Positions 1 to 8,080 of a stretch of 64,000 nt of DNA are shown piece after piece. Each line of letters opens with the position of its first letter. The first letter of the stretch is position 1. The notes under the pieces were generated by a model. It ran no database searches, was not told the origin of the DNA, and was given only the letters and a program-made list of their open reading frames with translations. Made by a program: the position numbers and the translations under genes. Source of the stretch: Rufibacter glacialis (lineage in GTDB: Bacteria; Bacteroidota; Bacteroidia; Cytophagales; Hymenobacteraceae); contig NZ_VKKZ01000010.1 in assembly GCF_008271745.1 (NCBI RefSeq), positions 124,001 to 188,000 on the forward strand. The letters run 5' to 3'.

Positions 1-1
1 A

Positions 2-748
2 GATGCGGGCTTGATCGTGTATGATGACCTGAACCAGCGGTTCTCCTACTTGGGTGGCCCCGGGCAGGGAAACTTGCCGGGCAAGCAGGTGTTCACCCTG
101 GCGGTAGACCTGCAGGGCGAAGTCTGGGCTGGTACGAACAACGGGGTGGCGGTATTCACCAGTACGCCGGATATTTTCACCTCAGGGTACCAAGGGGCTT
201 ACCTCCCCATTTTTGAACGGCGGCCGCTATTGCAGGGGCAAGTGATTAGAAGCATTGCCGTAGATGGCGCCAACCAGAAATGGATAGGCACCGACACCGG
301 ACTGTGGCTTTTCAATGAAACGGGAGAGGAAATGATCCAGCACTTCACCACCCGCAATAGCCCTTTGCCCTCCGATAAAATCAGGGATATCTCGGTGGAC
401 CCTTCCACCGGTGAAGTGCTGATTGGGACCGAGGGGGGCATAGCCGTATACCGGGGCACCGCCACCCGCACCCAGAAAGTGGCCAAGAACTGCCTGCAGG
501 TCTTCCCTAACCCGGTAAGGGCAGGCTTTACCGGGAGCATCGGGATTTCAGGGCTGCCTGACAATGGGTGGGTGAAGATCACAGATGCGGCCGGCTTTCT
601 CGTTTTTGAGGGGAAAGCCACGGGAGGCACCTTTGCCTGGCACGGCCGTGATTACAACGGCCAAAAAGCAAAGGCGGGGGTGTACCTGGTGCTGGCTTCC
701 TCCGCAGACGGCGCGCAGACCTGTATGACTAAAGTCGCCATTCAATAA
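2..748 (+). CDS. C-terminal part of a secreted two-component-regulator-type propeller protein (PorZ-like), cut by the window edge
   Basis: The frame is open to the left edge, so only about the last 248 codons are present and the true start lies outside. Repeated blade signatures of the regulator-propeller type are visible (VWAGTNNGVAVF, KWIGTDTGLWLF, VLIGTEGGIAVY, about residues 40-155). A C-terminal module starts at LQVFPNPV and ends in MTKVAIQ, which resembles a type IX secretion sorting domain. In Bacteroidota a protein of this architecture next to recO is often PorZ, a cell-surface component of the type IX system. The N-terminal half that would confirm this is missing, so PorZ is an inference from architecture and neighbour. 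The gene probably ends its own unit, with recO starting 91 bp downstream. Confidence 0.7.
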   Translation, partial: DAGLIVYDDLNQRFSYLGGPGQGNLPGKQVFTLAVDLQGEVWAGTNNGVAVFTSTPDIFTSGYQGAYLPIFERRPLLQGQVIRSIAVDGANQKWIGTDTGLWLFNETGEEMIQHFTTRNSPLPSDKIRDISVDPSTGEVLIGTEGGIAVYRGTATRTQKVAKNCLQVFPNPVRAGFTGSIGISGLPDNGWVKITDAAGFLVFEGKATGGTFAWHGRDYNGQKAKAGVYLVLASSADGAQTCMTKVAIQ

Positions 749-839
749 GCCCTACCCTGAGACGGTTAGATTGGCGCTTCTTTCTGTAGAACCAAGAACG
801 GGTGCCCTTGCGTAGGGTACTTTACATTACATCCAAGCC

Positions 840-1550
840 ATGCTGGTAAAAACCCGGGGCATTGTCCTGAGCTTCATCAAATTCAAAGAGTCCTCCATCA
901 TTGTCCGGATCTACACGGAAGAACTGGGGCTGCAAAGCTATATCGTGAACAGCGTCCGGAAGAAGGGGACGGCTTCGCGGATTGCCTTGTTCCAGCCGTT
1001 CACTTTGCTGGACATGGTGGTGTACCCCTCGGGCAAAGGTGGCCTGACCCGTATTTCAGAGTACAAATGCAGCCATCCGTTCACCTCGGCGGCCTATGAT
1101 ATCAGGAAGAGCAGTATCCTGTTGTTCCTGTCTGAAGTGGTGTCAAGGACCGTGAGGGAAGAAGAGGAGAACCGGCCTTTGTTTGAGTTCCTCTATAACG
1201 CTATTGTGTTGTTTGATGAACTGGAAACCGGCTTTGAGAACTTCCACTTAGCGTTTCTGCTGCAATTGGCCGGGTACCTGGGGTTTGGGGTCTCCTCAGC
1301 GGAGGAGGTAATTACCCAGGTGGCGTTTGAAACCGGGGGTGCCACGGCCTTGGGCAATAGCCTGATGCAACTGCAGCAACTGGAACCGTACCTGAAAGAA
1401 GTGATCCAGCATGCCGAGGATGCTAACCTGCCCAATGGCAAGGTGCGCCGGGAATTGCTGCACCTATTGGTGCGCTATTTCCAGTTACACGTAGACCAGT
1501 TAGGCGAAATCAGGTCATTGCCCGTGCTGTCTGAGGTGTTAAGTGAGTAA
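840..1550 (+). CDS. recO: DNA repair protein RecO
   Basis: The 236-residue product matches RecO in length and layout. An N-terminal OB-fold begins MLVKTRGIVLSFIKFKESS with the expected LVxxYTxxxG-type segment, and a helical C-terminal domain follows. RecO works with RecF and RecR in loading RecA onto SSB-coated single-stranded DNA in recombinational repair. No CxxC zinc motif is visible, although some RecO proteins have one. The ATG at 840 is used; a weak TACTTTAC element at 819-826 could be a -7 box but is very close to the start. The gene ends at a shared hairpin terminator facing the convergent FKBP gene. Confidence 0.93.
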   Translation: MLVKTRGIVLSFIKFKESSIIVRIYTEELGLQSYIVNSVRKKGTASRIALFQPFTLLDMVVYPSGKGGLTRISEYKCSHPFTSAAYDIRKSSILLFLSEVVSRTVREEEENRPLFEFLYNAIVLFDELETGFENFHLAFLLQLAGYLGFGVSSAEEVITQVAFETGGATALGNSLMQLQQLEPYLKEVIQHAEDANLPNGKVRRELLHLLVRYFQLHVDQLGEIRSLPVLSEVLSE

Positions 1551-1580
1551 TGAACTGTGAGGAGGAACGTTTATATATAA

Positions 1581-1621
1581 AAAGAAAGGCTGCTCCTGTA
1601 ACAGGGCAGCCTTTCTTTTTT
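1581..1621. terminator. Bidirectional hairpin terminator between recO and the FKBP gene
   Basis: The arms AAAGAAAGGCTGC (1581-1593) and GCAGCCTTTCTTT (1606-1618) are perfectly complementary and followed by a T-run. The A-run before the left arm gives the same structure on the minus strand, so it can serve both convergent genes. Confidence 0.85.
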
Positions 1622-1635
1622 GGTAGTAGCGGGTG

Positions 1636-2154
1636 CTATAGAATCTCTAGCAAATCCACCTCAAACAGGAGCGGAGCACCGCTGGGAATGGCAGGGTAGC
1701 TTCCTACAGGGCCATATCCTAGGTGCGAGGGAATAAACAAAAGTGCCTTTTCCCCTTTTTGCATCATGGGCAGGCCTTGGTCCCAGCCTTTGATGACTTT
1801 GTTAGCCCCCACCTGGAATTCATACGGGTAGCTTCTCTTCCAGGAGGAATCAAAGATGTATTCGTTCTGCACCAGTTTTCCAATATAATGGACTTTCACC
1901 GTGCTGCCTGCTACGGGCTTAGGGCCAGTTCCTGGTTTAAGCACCTTGTAGTACAAGCCGGTAGCGGTCTTCACCGTGTCTCTGATGTTATGGGCCTTCA
2001 TGTAGGCCTGGATCATCTCATCATCAAACTTGGCTTGGGCTTCATAGTCATAGTTCGCATACGGATCATAAGGATCTTTTTGGTCACCGCAGGCTTGAAG
2101 CCCGAAAAGGACACATACGGCTAACAGCATTTGCCACAATGCGCTTCTTTTCAT
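1636..2154 (-). CDS. FKBP-type peptidyl-prolyl isomerase lipoprotein (GldI-like)
   Basis: This is a 172-residue lipoprotein: a signal peptide ends in LQAC with the acylated Cys at position 22, followed by one FKBP domain (from about residue 65, including VHYIGKL, FDSS, VIKGWDQGLP and the closing VDLLEI strand). FKBP proteins catalyse proline cis-trans isomerisation, here on the periplasmic side of a membrane. An ATG further upstream (to 2232) would run into the preceding gene. The start at 2154, or MQQF at 2166, is preferred because it gives a clean lipoprotein signal. Size and context (FKBP - DHH - ndk) resemble GldI of gliding bacteria, but that is a guess from synteny. It is probably cotranscribed with the larger FKBP gene, 25 bp upstream. 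Confidence 0.85.
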   Translation of the reverse strand: MKRSALWQMLLAVCVLFGLQACGDQKDPYDPYANYDYEAQAKFDDEMIQAYMKAHNIRDTVKTATGLYYKVLKPGTGPKPVAGSTVKVHYIGKLVQNEYIFDSSWKRSYPYEFQVGANKVIKGWDQGLPMMQKGEKALLFIPSHLGYGPVGSYPAIPSGAPLLFEVDLLEIL

Positions 2155-2179
2155 AAACTGTTGCATACAAAAGAAAGGT

Positions 2180-3181
2180 TTACATGCCAGGCGCACCCGG
2201 ACCGGCTGGGCCAGCCGGAGCAGCTGGAGCATCTTTGATATCCACTAATTCCACGTCAAAACGCAGGATAGAGTTAGCTGGTAACTCTGCGCCGCGTGCC
2301 ATTGAGCCGTAGCCTAGCGGAGAAGGAATCAACAAAACGCCTTTGCTGCCTTTGTTGAATTGCTTGATGCCGTCTTCCCAGCCTTTGATCACCTGGTTCT
2401 GACCCAAGGGGAATTCAATGGGGTTGCCTCCGTTAGACTTGTCTGAAGAGTCAAACTCTTTGCCGTTCAACAGGGTGCCTTTGTATTTCACGCTCACCAC
2501 TTTGCCGTCAGTGGCGTTAGGGCCTGAACCAGCCTGGGTGATGGCGTAGTATACGCCAGAAGGAGTTTTCTGCATTTGCAGGTTCTCTTTCTTCACGTAC
2601 TCCTGGATTTTCTTGTCATCAACCGGACCTTGTTTGGCGGCGCGGGCTTCCATCTCTTTCTGCTGGCGCTCCATCATCTTAGGGTAGTCGGCCATGGCTT
2701 CCTGCTCAGTTTGCAGGTTGATCGCTTTCACGAAGAAGGTCAGGAAGCTGCCTTTCTCAATGAACGGAGGAAGCGGGCTTCTGAACGTTTTGGCAAACAA
2801 GGTGTCTGCGTTGATTCTGAACACGGCGCTGTCGCCTTTGTCCAGCATCAGGAACGCTTCTTCAATGCTACCTTTGTTAGGAGAGGCCACCATCTTGATC
2901 TGGATGGGCATGGCGTTGTCTTTGGTGCTGAACAACAAAGAGTCTTTGCTGTTGCGGTACTCCATCTCAAAGCTCATCACTTTGTCAAGTTTGGCTTTGT
3001 AGGCGGCAGAATCAACTTTCGCTTCTTTTATCTCATATTCACCTTCTTTGTTTTGTGAATACAGCTTGTACTCCAACCCAGAAGGGGCTTTGACAAATTC
3101 GTCTTTGCCCAGGTTCTTGCAAGAGTAGGAAGTGAAGGCAACCGCCAAGGCTGGCAGTAGGTAAAGGGATCTTTTAAACAT
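2180..3181 (-). CDS. Larger FKBP-type peptidyl-prolyl isomerase lipoprotein
   Basis: This 333-residue protein has a lipoprotein signal (SYSC, Cys at 21), a poorly conserved helical region to about residue 200, and an FKBP domain at about 205-318 (VSVKYKGTLLNGKEFDSS, VIKGWEDGIKQF, LRFDVELVDI). The tail is rich in Gly, Pro and Ala. The long N-terminal part resembles the chaperone/dimerisation region of FkpA- or Mip-like isomerases, which suggests a periplasmic folding factor. Together with the smaller isomerase immediately downstream it forms a tandem pair, probably by duplication. It lies downstream of the DHH phosphoesterase with a 35-bp gap, so all three minus-strand genes may share one transcript. 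Confidence 0.88.
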   Translation of the reverse strand: MFKRSLYLLPALAVAFTSYSCKNLGKDEFVKAPSGLEYKLYSQNKEGEYEIKEAKVDSAAYKAKLDKVMSFEMEYRNSKDSLLFSTKDNAMPIQIKMVASPNKGSIEEAFLMLDKGDSAVFRINADTLFAKTFRSPLPPFIEKGSFLTFFVKAINLQTEQEAMADYPKMMERQQKEMEARAAKQGPVDDKKIQEYVKKENLQMQKTPSGVYYAITQAGSGPNATDGKVVSVKYKGTLLNGKEFDSSDKSNGGNPIEFPLGQNQVIKGWEDGIKQFNKGSKGVLLIPSPLGYGSMARGAELPANSILRFDVELVDIKDAPAAPAGPAGPGAPGM

Positions 3182-3216
3182 TGTTTTTTAGTTATGAAAG
3201 CGTCTTTATTAAGGGT

Positions 3217-4227
3217 TTAGTTTACCAATTGTTCCGCATACTGCGGTAATAGACTCACAAATTTATTTATCGTTTCGTTCAGCGGAATGTAAGAGATTCC
3301 GCCGGCGGCGTTTTTATGGCCACCTCCGTTGAAGTGGGCCCGCGCAAACTCATTCACTGAGATGTCTCCCACTGACCGGAAAGAGATCTTCACGGCCTCC
3401 TGACGCTCTATGAACAAGGCCGCGAACCGCACCCCTTCAATGGAAAGGGCAAAGTTCACCAAACCTTCGGTGTCGCCGGTCTGGGAGTCATAGGCCTTGA
3501 GTTCCTCTGAGGTCACGGCAATGAAAGCGGTGTTGAATTCCCGTACCACCGTGAGCTTGTCTTTGAGCACGTACCCTAAGAACCGCAGGCGCGACTCTGA
3601 GTAGCTGTCATAGATGTTGCGGTGTACCTTGCAGATGTCTATGCCGTTGTGGAGCAGGTCTGCAATGATCATGTGCACGTTGCGGGTGGTGCTGGAATGC
3701 CGGAAAGAGCCGGTGTCCGTCATGATGCCGGCATACAGGCACTCGCCAATGGCCACGTCTACCAAGGCCTCATCGCCTAGTTCCCTGATCACCTCGTACA
3801 CGATTTCCGCCGTGGCGGCCGCGTTGGTGTCTGAGAACATGATGTCAGCGAAGTCTTCGGGCTGGAGGTGGTGGTCAATCAGTACTTTAGTACCGGAGGC
3901 CTGCTCAATGTACTGCCCCAGCTCATTGATGCGGCTCAGGGCGCTGAAGTCGAGGCAAAAGATGGCGTCAGCTTCTCTGATGATCTGCTGGGCCTGGGCA
4001 TCCGTCTTCTGGCTGTATACCAATACCTCTTCATTGCCACTCATCCAGTTCAGGAAAGAGGGGTAGTCTGAAGGGGTAATGACCTGTACCTGGTGCCCTT
4101 TTTTCTTAAGGTAGCCGGCCAATCCTAGTGAAGATCCCAAAGCGTCCGCATCCGGTTTATGGTGCGTGGTGATCATGATCTTCTTAGGAGACTCTAAAAG
4201 CTCCTTTAGCGCGTTGATTTGCTGCAT
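3217..4227 (-). CDS. DHH/DHHA1-family phosphoesterase (NrnA-like oligoribonuclease / pAp phosphatase)
   Basis: The 336-residue product carries the full DHH motif set: HKPDADALGSS (residues 23-33), LDFSALSRI (92-100), the IDHH signature (117-120), TDTGSFRHSS (170-179) and the DHHA1 glycine motif GGGHKNAAGG (301-310). These residues bind Mn ions and substrate in NrnA-type enzymes, which degrade nanoRNAs and can dephosphorylate pAp in the cytoplasm. The start MQQINALKELL at 4227 is chosen; an upstream in-frame ATG (4296) would add a 23-residue extension unlike the family. It diverges from ndk, whose start is 193 bp away. Confidence 0.9.
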   Translation of the reverse strand: MQQINALKELLESPKKIMITTHHKPDADALGSSLGLAGYLKKKGHQVQVITPSDYPSFLNWMSGNEEVLVYSQKTDAQAQQIIREADAIFCLDFSALSRINELGQYIEQASGTKVLIDHHLQPEDFADIMFSDTNAAATAEIVYEVIRELGDEALVDVAIGECLYAGIMTDTGSFRHSSTTRNVHMIIADLLHNGIDICKVHRNIYDSYSESRLRFLGYVLKDKLTVVREFNTAFIAVTSEELKAYDSQTGDTEGLVNFALSIEGVRFAALFIERQEAVKISFRSVGDISVNEFARAHFNGGGHKNAAGGISYIPLNETINKFVSLLPQYAEQLVN

Positions 4228-4371
4228 TGTATACTCACAGTCCGCTTTAAAAAATAGCGGATACAAGCTGCAAAATTCTGAAGAATTAAAGTACAAACCA
4301 AATTAAATCAATGAACTGCCCAACGGGTTGGTATTTTTGCCGTACAAAATGGGTTTTGGGCCAAAGTATGC

Positions 4372-4379
4372 TAATTTTG
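4372..4379 (+). promoter_or_regulatory. Candidate Bacteroidota -7 element for ndk
   Basis: TAATTTTG fits the TANNTTTG consensus and ends 41 bp before the ndk ATG. A second match, TATTTTTG, lies at 4332-4339. No TTTG is correctly spaced as a -33 box; the nearest (4355-4358) is only 13 nt away, so the call rests on the -7 box alone. Confidence 0.4.
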
Positions 4380-4420
4380 CCGGCTCAACTTCTATTTAAC
4401 CCGATAACGAAATAACAAAA

Positions 4421-4840
4421 ATGGCTGGAAACGTAACGTTCACCATGATCAAACCAGATGCCGTGCAGGACAACCACATTGGCGGTATCACTAAAATGAT
4501 GGAAGAGGCTGGCTTTAGAGTAGTGGCCATGAAGAAGACCCGTCTCTCTGAGGAGCGTGCCGGTCAGTTCTACGAGGTGCACAAAGAGCGTCCTTTCTAC
4601 GGTGACCTGGTAAAGTACATGAGCTCTGGTCCTATTGTGGCCATGATTCTGGAGAAAGACAACGCGGTACTTGATTTCCGTACTTTGATTGGCGCCACCA
4701 ACCCAGCCCAAGCCGAGGAAGGAACCATCCGGAAGATCTACGCCAAGTCTGTAGAGGCCAACGCCGTGCACGGTTCTGACTCAGATGAGAACGCCCAGAT
4801 TGAAGGTGACTTCTTCTTCGGTGCTGACGAGCGTTTCTAA
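4421..4840 (+). CDS. ndk: Nucleoside diphosphate kinase
   Basis: The 139-residue protein is a full-length Ndk. It begins [12 protein letters not shown] and contains the active-site segment NAVHGSDS with the phospho-accepting histidine at residue 117; the usual ERPFY and [15 protein letters not shown] segments are also present. It transfers the gamma phosphate between nucleoside triphosphates and diphosphates in the cytoplasm. The gene is monocistronic, with its own candidate promoter upstream and a strong hairpin terminator after the stop. Confidence 0.97.
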   Translation: MAGNVTFTMIKPDAVQDNHIGGITKMMEEAGFRVVAMKKTRLSEERAGQFYEVHKERPFYGDLVKYMSSGPIVAMILEKDNAVLDFRTLIGATNPAQAEEGTIRKIYAKSVEANAVHGSDSDENAQIEGDFFFGADERF

Positions 4841-4863
4841 GCTCTTTTCACAGAAACAATAGC

Positions 4864-4898
4864 AAAAGCGTCTGGCCAAAGGGCCAGACGCTTTTTTT
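4864..4898 (+). terminator. Terminator of ndk
   Basis: AAAAGCGTCTGGCC pairs perfectly with GGCCAGACGCTTTT across a three-base loop and is followed by a run of T. Confidence 0.9.
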
Positions 4899-4905
4899 GT
4901 GCCGG

Positions 4906-4941
4906 GTTTTTCAGGTCCTTTTCAGAAAAGGAGGCCTAAAC
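4906..4941. repeat. 36-nt palindromic interspersed element, copy 1
   Basis: The element runs from GTTTTTCAGG to GGCCTAAAC with centre CCTTTTCAGAAAAGG. It is one of fifteen elements of exactly this length in the window (see the findings). It sits between ndk and the DUF4199 gene. Confidence 0.65.
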
Positions 4942-4983
4942 GCAAAAAAAAATACATGCAGCTTTCAAGGGGGGGGCCTTGCC

Positions 4984-5469
4984 TTAGTAGTTGGCGTTGC
5001 CCTGGTGGCCCCCAGAATGGTCAAAGGCCATCATGAGAATGTAGCCTGTCATGGCACCCACTGCGGTGCCTAGAATCACCACAGAGCCCAGCACCATCAT
5101 GAGAGGCAACCGAATGCCAAAGTAGTCCTGGTTGTGCAGGACCCCGGCATAGCCAGGTTCTAAGAAAATAGCGTGAAACAGAATAAAGCCGGCGTATAGC
5201 CCTGACCCCAACAAGCCTACCAGAAAGCCTATCGCGAGCCCCGGCAGGTAAGGGGTTTCCCTGTGCAGGGCATCATGGCTTTTTTTGAGGGTGCCAATGG
5301 CCAGCACTACGGCTATCAGGATGAAAATATTGCTCCCAAAACGGATTATCTCGCTGTTCTGGAAGCCAAGCGCGTTGATAATCAAAAAGTAGATGATCAT
5401 TGCCACCGCGGAGAGGATGCCGTACCGGACACCTATGCCTTGGACAGAAGTTGTTGCCATGGTTTCCAT
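4984..5469 (-). CDS. DUF4199 family membrane protein
   Basis: About 161 residues form four predicted membrane helices (GILSAVAMIIYFLIINALGF; IFILIAVVLAIG; GLAIGFLVGLLGSGLYAGFI; LMMVLGSVVILGTAVGAMTG). The pattern and length match the DUF4199 family common in Bacteroidota, whose function is unknown. The start METMATTS at 5469 is preferred; an in-frame ATG at 5496 and an inner one at 5460 are also possible, and no Shine-Dalgarno sequence decides. The hydrophilic C-terminus carries a His-rich HSGGHQGN stretch. No operon partner is visible. Confidence 0.8.
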   Translation of the reverse strand: METMATTSVQGIGVRYGILSAVAMIIYFLIINALGFQNSEIIRFGSNIFILIAVVLAIGTLKKSHDALHRETPYLPGLAIGFLVGLLGSGLYAGFILFHAIFLEPGYAGVLHNQDYFGIRLPLMMVLGSVVILGTAVGAMTGYILMMAFDHSGGHQGNANY

Positions 5470-5655
5470 AATTGGTTGAGATTTGAGTTGTACCACATTA
5501 CCTGAAATACACTTTCTTGCTGTATCAACTAGTAAAACAGTTCTATTTATTACGAGAAGTTTTATGTTTCGGGTATGACCCTATATAAAAGCAGATCCCG
5601 TGCAGAGAAAGCCATTTCAGCCATAACCGGACTATAACCCAATTGTTTAGCTTGT

Positions 5656-5847
5656 ATGGATGATTCGTCTTCTTCCGCAATCAAGAATGGGAAGGGAAGT
5701 TGCATTAGTTGCCGGCATGAGAAAGAATGCAACCTAGAAGTAAACCGAATTGATAGAGTAGAACCGGAAGCGCTAACAATAGGAATGCATGATTTCAGTC
5801 AAGGCCTTGTTTCATGCAAAAAAGAAGTCTGCTCTTTTTTCTATTAG
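5656..5847 (+). CDS. Small Cys-rich hypothetical protein, possible zinc-binding protein
   Basis: This 63-codon frame is not recognised. It contains C16-x2-C19-x5-C25 near the N-terminus and C54-x4-C59 near the C-terminus, a spacing compatible with a small zinc-binding fold. The gene stands alone between the divergent DUF4199 gene and the plus-strand DUF1684/TonB gene. Its base composition is more AT-rich than its neighbours, and no clear promoter or ribosome site is seen. It may be a chance open frame; the cysteine pattern is the only argument for it. Confidence 0.3.
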   Translation: MDDSSSSAIKNGKGSCISCRHEKECNLEVNRIDRVEPEALTIGMHDFSQGLVSCKKEVCSFFY

Positions 5848-5915
5848 AGTTTAAAAAGAGGTGAGGCCGCTTCCCTCTACAAAGAAAAGGCCTTAACCGA
5901 ACCTTCAGAAATCCA

Positions 5916-5923
5916 TACCTTTG
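5916..5923 (+). promoter_or_regulatory. Candidate -7 promoter element for the DUF1684/TonB gene
   Basis: TACCTTTG fits TANNTTTG exactly and ends 18 bp before the ATG at 5942. It argues that the in-frame TTG at 5921, which overlaps it, is not the start. The expected -33 position holds only TTAA. Confidence 0.45.
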
Positions 5924-5941
5924 GTTTACATTCTTGCCCTT

Positions 5942-6889
5942 ATGAAAACGCTTCTCTCTTTGCTCCTGCTTATTTTCCCATTATTGATGGTGGCTCAATC
6001 TCCTTCTCCAACGCAACACAGAGAAGAAATAACCCGCCACCGAGTTCACGAAGACAGCCTATTCAAGTTTGGGGCGCAATCACCACTTTCAGCAAAAGAT
6101 AAAGCAAGCTTCAAGGGCTTGGCCTACTATCCGGTGGAGGACGCGTACCGGGTAAAGGCCAAATTCACGCGCACCGCGCAGGAAGTTATCTTCAGGATGC
6201 CCACCACTGGTGCCCGTACCCCAGAATACGTGAAGTACGGCGAGCTCCATTTCAGGCTGCAGGGCCGGGCTCTTACATTAAGCGTGTACCAGAACCAGGA
6301 GCTCATGAGGCAGCCCCAATACATGAGCTACCTGTTCATTCCTTTCACTGATGGCACCACCGGCCAGGAAACGTATGAAATCGGCCGTTACCTGGACTTC
6401 GCTATTCCCGCGGGAACAGACAGTGTGTGGGTAGATTTCAACAGAGCCTATAATCCATCTTGCGCCTATGGCGAAGGGTATTCCTGCCCCATTCCGCCTA
6501 AAGAGAATAAATTGCCGATTAGGGTAGAGGCGGGCGCGAAGACCTACGTCAAACCCCACGGAAAAGTAGCCCAGGGTGGGGTAGGCGTTCAAGAGTCCAT
6601 GCCGGAGTTTCCGGGCGGGACCATGGCCCTCTTCCAGTTTCTTAACAAGGCCTTTGCCATGCCTGCCTTGGCCAAAAAAGCTGGCGTGACGGGTACCGTG
6701 AAATTCAGCTTCGTGGTAAGGGCAGATGGTACTACAGATGATTTTCAGATTGTGCAGTCTTTGCGGGCTGATGTAGATGAGGCCGTACTACACGCCGCTA
6801 AGCAGATGCCCCTTTGGAAACCCGGTATCCAGAACGGAAAACCGGTCAATATCCTGTATACAGTGCCTTTCATGGTGAGAGGCAGGTAA
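5942..6889 (+). CDS. Secreted DUF1684 protein with a C-terminal TonB-like domain
   Basis: This 315-residue protein starts with a signal peptide (MKTLLSLLLLIFPLLMVAQS). A DUF1684 domain follows at about residues 35-195 (FKGLAYYPV, YGELHFRLQG, DFNRAYNPSCAYGEGYSCPIPP). A TonB C-terminal domain occupies about 220-315 (MPEFPGGTMALFQFL, GTVKFSFVVRADG, LWKPGIQNGKPVNI). DUF1684 proteins have no established function. The TonB-like half is known in this phylum on many proteins that are not classical energy transducers. There is no proline-rich periplasmic spacer, so it is unlikely to be a canonical TonB. The gene looks monocistronic, with a hairpin terminator after it. Confidence 0.85.
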   Translation: MKTLLSLLLLIFPLLMVAQSPSPTQHREEITRHRVHEDSLFKFGAQSPLSAKDKASFKGLAYYPVEDAYRVKAKFTRTAQEVIFRMPTTGARTPEYVKYGELHFRLQGRALTLSVYQNQELMRQPQYMSYLFIPFTDGTTGQETYEIGRYLDFAIPAGTDSVWVDFNRAYNPSCAYGEGYSCPIPPKENKLPIRVEAGAKTYVKPHGKVAQGGVGVQESMPEFPGGTMALFQFLNKAFAMPALAKKAGVTGTVKFSFVVRADGTTDDFQIVQSLRADVDEAVLHAAKQMPLWKPGIQNGKPVNILYTVPFMVRGR

Positions 6890-6907
6890 GAAGCCAGCTT
6901 CAACGGA

Positions 6908-6948
6908 AAAGGGCCAGGCCGTCTTTCATAGGTGGCCTGGCCCTTTTT
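6908..6948. terminator. Bidirectional terminator
   Basis: AAAGGGCCAGGCC (6908-6920) pairs with GGCCTGGCCCTTT (6934-6946) around a 13-base loop. T-runs on both strands suit the convergent genes either side. Confidence 0.85.
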
Positions 6949-6973
6949 GGTGGGAGATTATCTGCAGGTTGGC

Positions 6974-8080
6974 TTACCCTTGCCGTTTTCCATCTCTTTT
7001 CTCAGAAACAGGCTCTAAACCCAAAGCCTCTTCCTCCTCAGGATGCTCGCCAAAGACGCGCAGTACCCAGCGGGGCAGGAAGAACGAGCCCAGGATCAAA
7101 TACAGATAGTACGTCACCACGCGGTAAAGCAACACAATCACCGTGGTAAAGCGGCCCAGGAACTGCCCGAAGAAGGTAGGGAAGGCCACCTCGGCAATAC
7201 CGGCACCGCCCGGCGTCACGGCTACCAGCAGCACAATCTTGTAGACCATGTTGCGCGAGAAGATCAGCACGTGGTCATGGAAGCTGATATCAGTGAAAGC
7301 GGCAATAAGGCAGTTGATCACAAAGTAGCGGGCGGTCCAGACAAAGGCGGTGCTGAGCGCGGCATTGGCCCAATAGGAAAATGTGCTGCCTTTCAGCTGC
7401 TGCGAGGCCCACACCAGTTCGTTTCCGTTTTTATAGGCGCCGGCTCTGAACCGGCGGGTAAGTTTAAAGGACGTAATCCGCAGGAACAGGCGCTTCACCG
7501 CGTTGGGGTTGATCAAGAGACCGTACGCCATGATAAAGGCATAGAGGGCAATCAGTACATAACTGATGATAAAAGCGATTTCCAGGCTTTGGGTCACCGA
7601 GAACTCCATGGCAGATACCTCCGGGAAGATGTCGCCGGCCGTGATCAGGAACACCAGCGGCACCGCAATAATGAAGTACAGGTTGTCCAGCATGGCTGTC
7701 ACCATTACGTAGGCCAAGGATTTTCCCAGGCTGATGCCTTCTTTGTTCAGGATAAAGGCCGCCACCGTGGAGCCGCCCACCACGCTGGGCATCACACAGG
7801 AGGCGAATTCCCACAGCATGATCACGTCCAGGCTTTTGCGCCAGCTCAGGAATTTCTCTGTCACGTACCTGATGCGGTAGATATACCCGAAGTCTCGGAT
7901 CACCAGCACCAGAAACGTCATCACCAGCCAGAACGGCTTGGCGTTGTAGAGCGGCGTCAAATCCATCTCGGCACTGTCTCGGTAGAACATGTACCCAATC
8001 ACGCCCAATCCAATCACTACCGGAATGAGAATGCGTTGCGGGGTAAAGTAGGAGAGCAGTTTCTTACGATTCAGATCCAT
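6974..8080 (-). CDS. Lysylphosphatidylglycerol synthase-type (UPF0104) integral membrane protein
   Basis: The 368-residue polytopic protein has about eight hydrophobic segments, with the conserved VVGGSTVAAFIL-type and VTPGGAGIAEVAFP motifs of the LPG synthase transmembrane/flippase-like family. Members move or modify lipids at the inner membrane. There is no aminoacyl-transferase domain, so synthesis of lysyl-PG is not expected and the substrate is unknown. The start codon lies within the end of scpA (17-bp overlap), which indicates cotranscription and likely translational coupling. The tail after about residue 350 is charged and low in conservation; an interspersed palindrome falls in it. 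Confidence 0.85.
   Translation of the reverse strand: MDLNRKKLLSYFTPQRILIPVVIGLGVIGYMFYRDSAEMDLTPLYNAKPFWLVMTFLVLVIRDFGYIYRIRYVTEKFLSWRKSLDVIMLWEFASCVMPSVVGGSTVAAFILNKEGISLGKSLAYVMVTAMLDNLYFIIAVPLVFLITAGDIFPEVSAMEFSVTQSLEIAFIISYVLIALYAFIMAYGLLINPNAVKRLFLRITSFKLTRRFRAGAYKNGNELVWASQQLKGSTFSYWANAALSTAFVWTARYFVINCLIAAFTDISFHDHVLIFSRNMVYKIVLLVAVTPGGAGIAEVAFPTFFGQFLGRFTTVIVLLYRVVTYYLYLILGSFFLPRWVLRVFGEHPEEEEALGLEPVSEKRDGKRQG
6985..7020. repeat. 36-nt palindromic interspersed element, copy 2 (inside a coding 3' end)
   Basis: The element has the GTTTTCCATC...GGCTCTAAAC form. It lies inside the last codons of the minus-strand flippase-like gene and encodes part of its variable tail. Confidence 0.55.

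Noticed and set aside
6908..6948. Including every intergenic hairpin in the 36-nt palindromic family
   Set aside because: Hairpins such as 1581-1621, 4864-4898, 6908-6948, 17823-17850, 45496-45535 and 51105-51144 lack the GTTT/AAAC ends, the fixed length and the TTTTC-x-GAAA centre. They are ordinary terminators.
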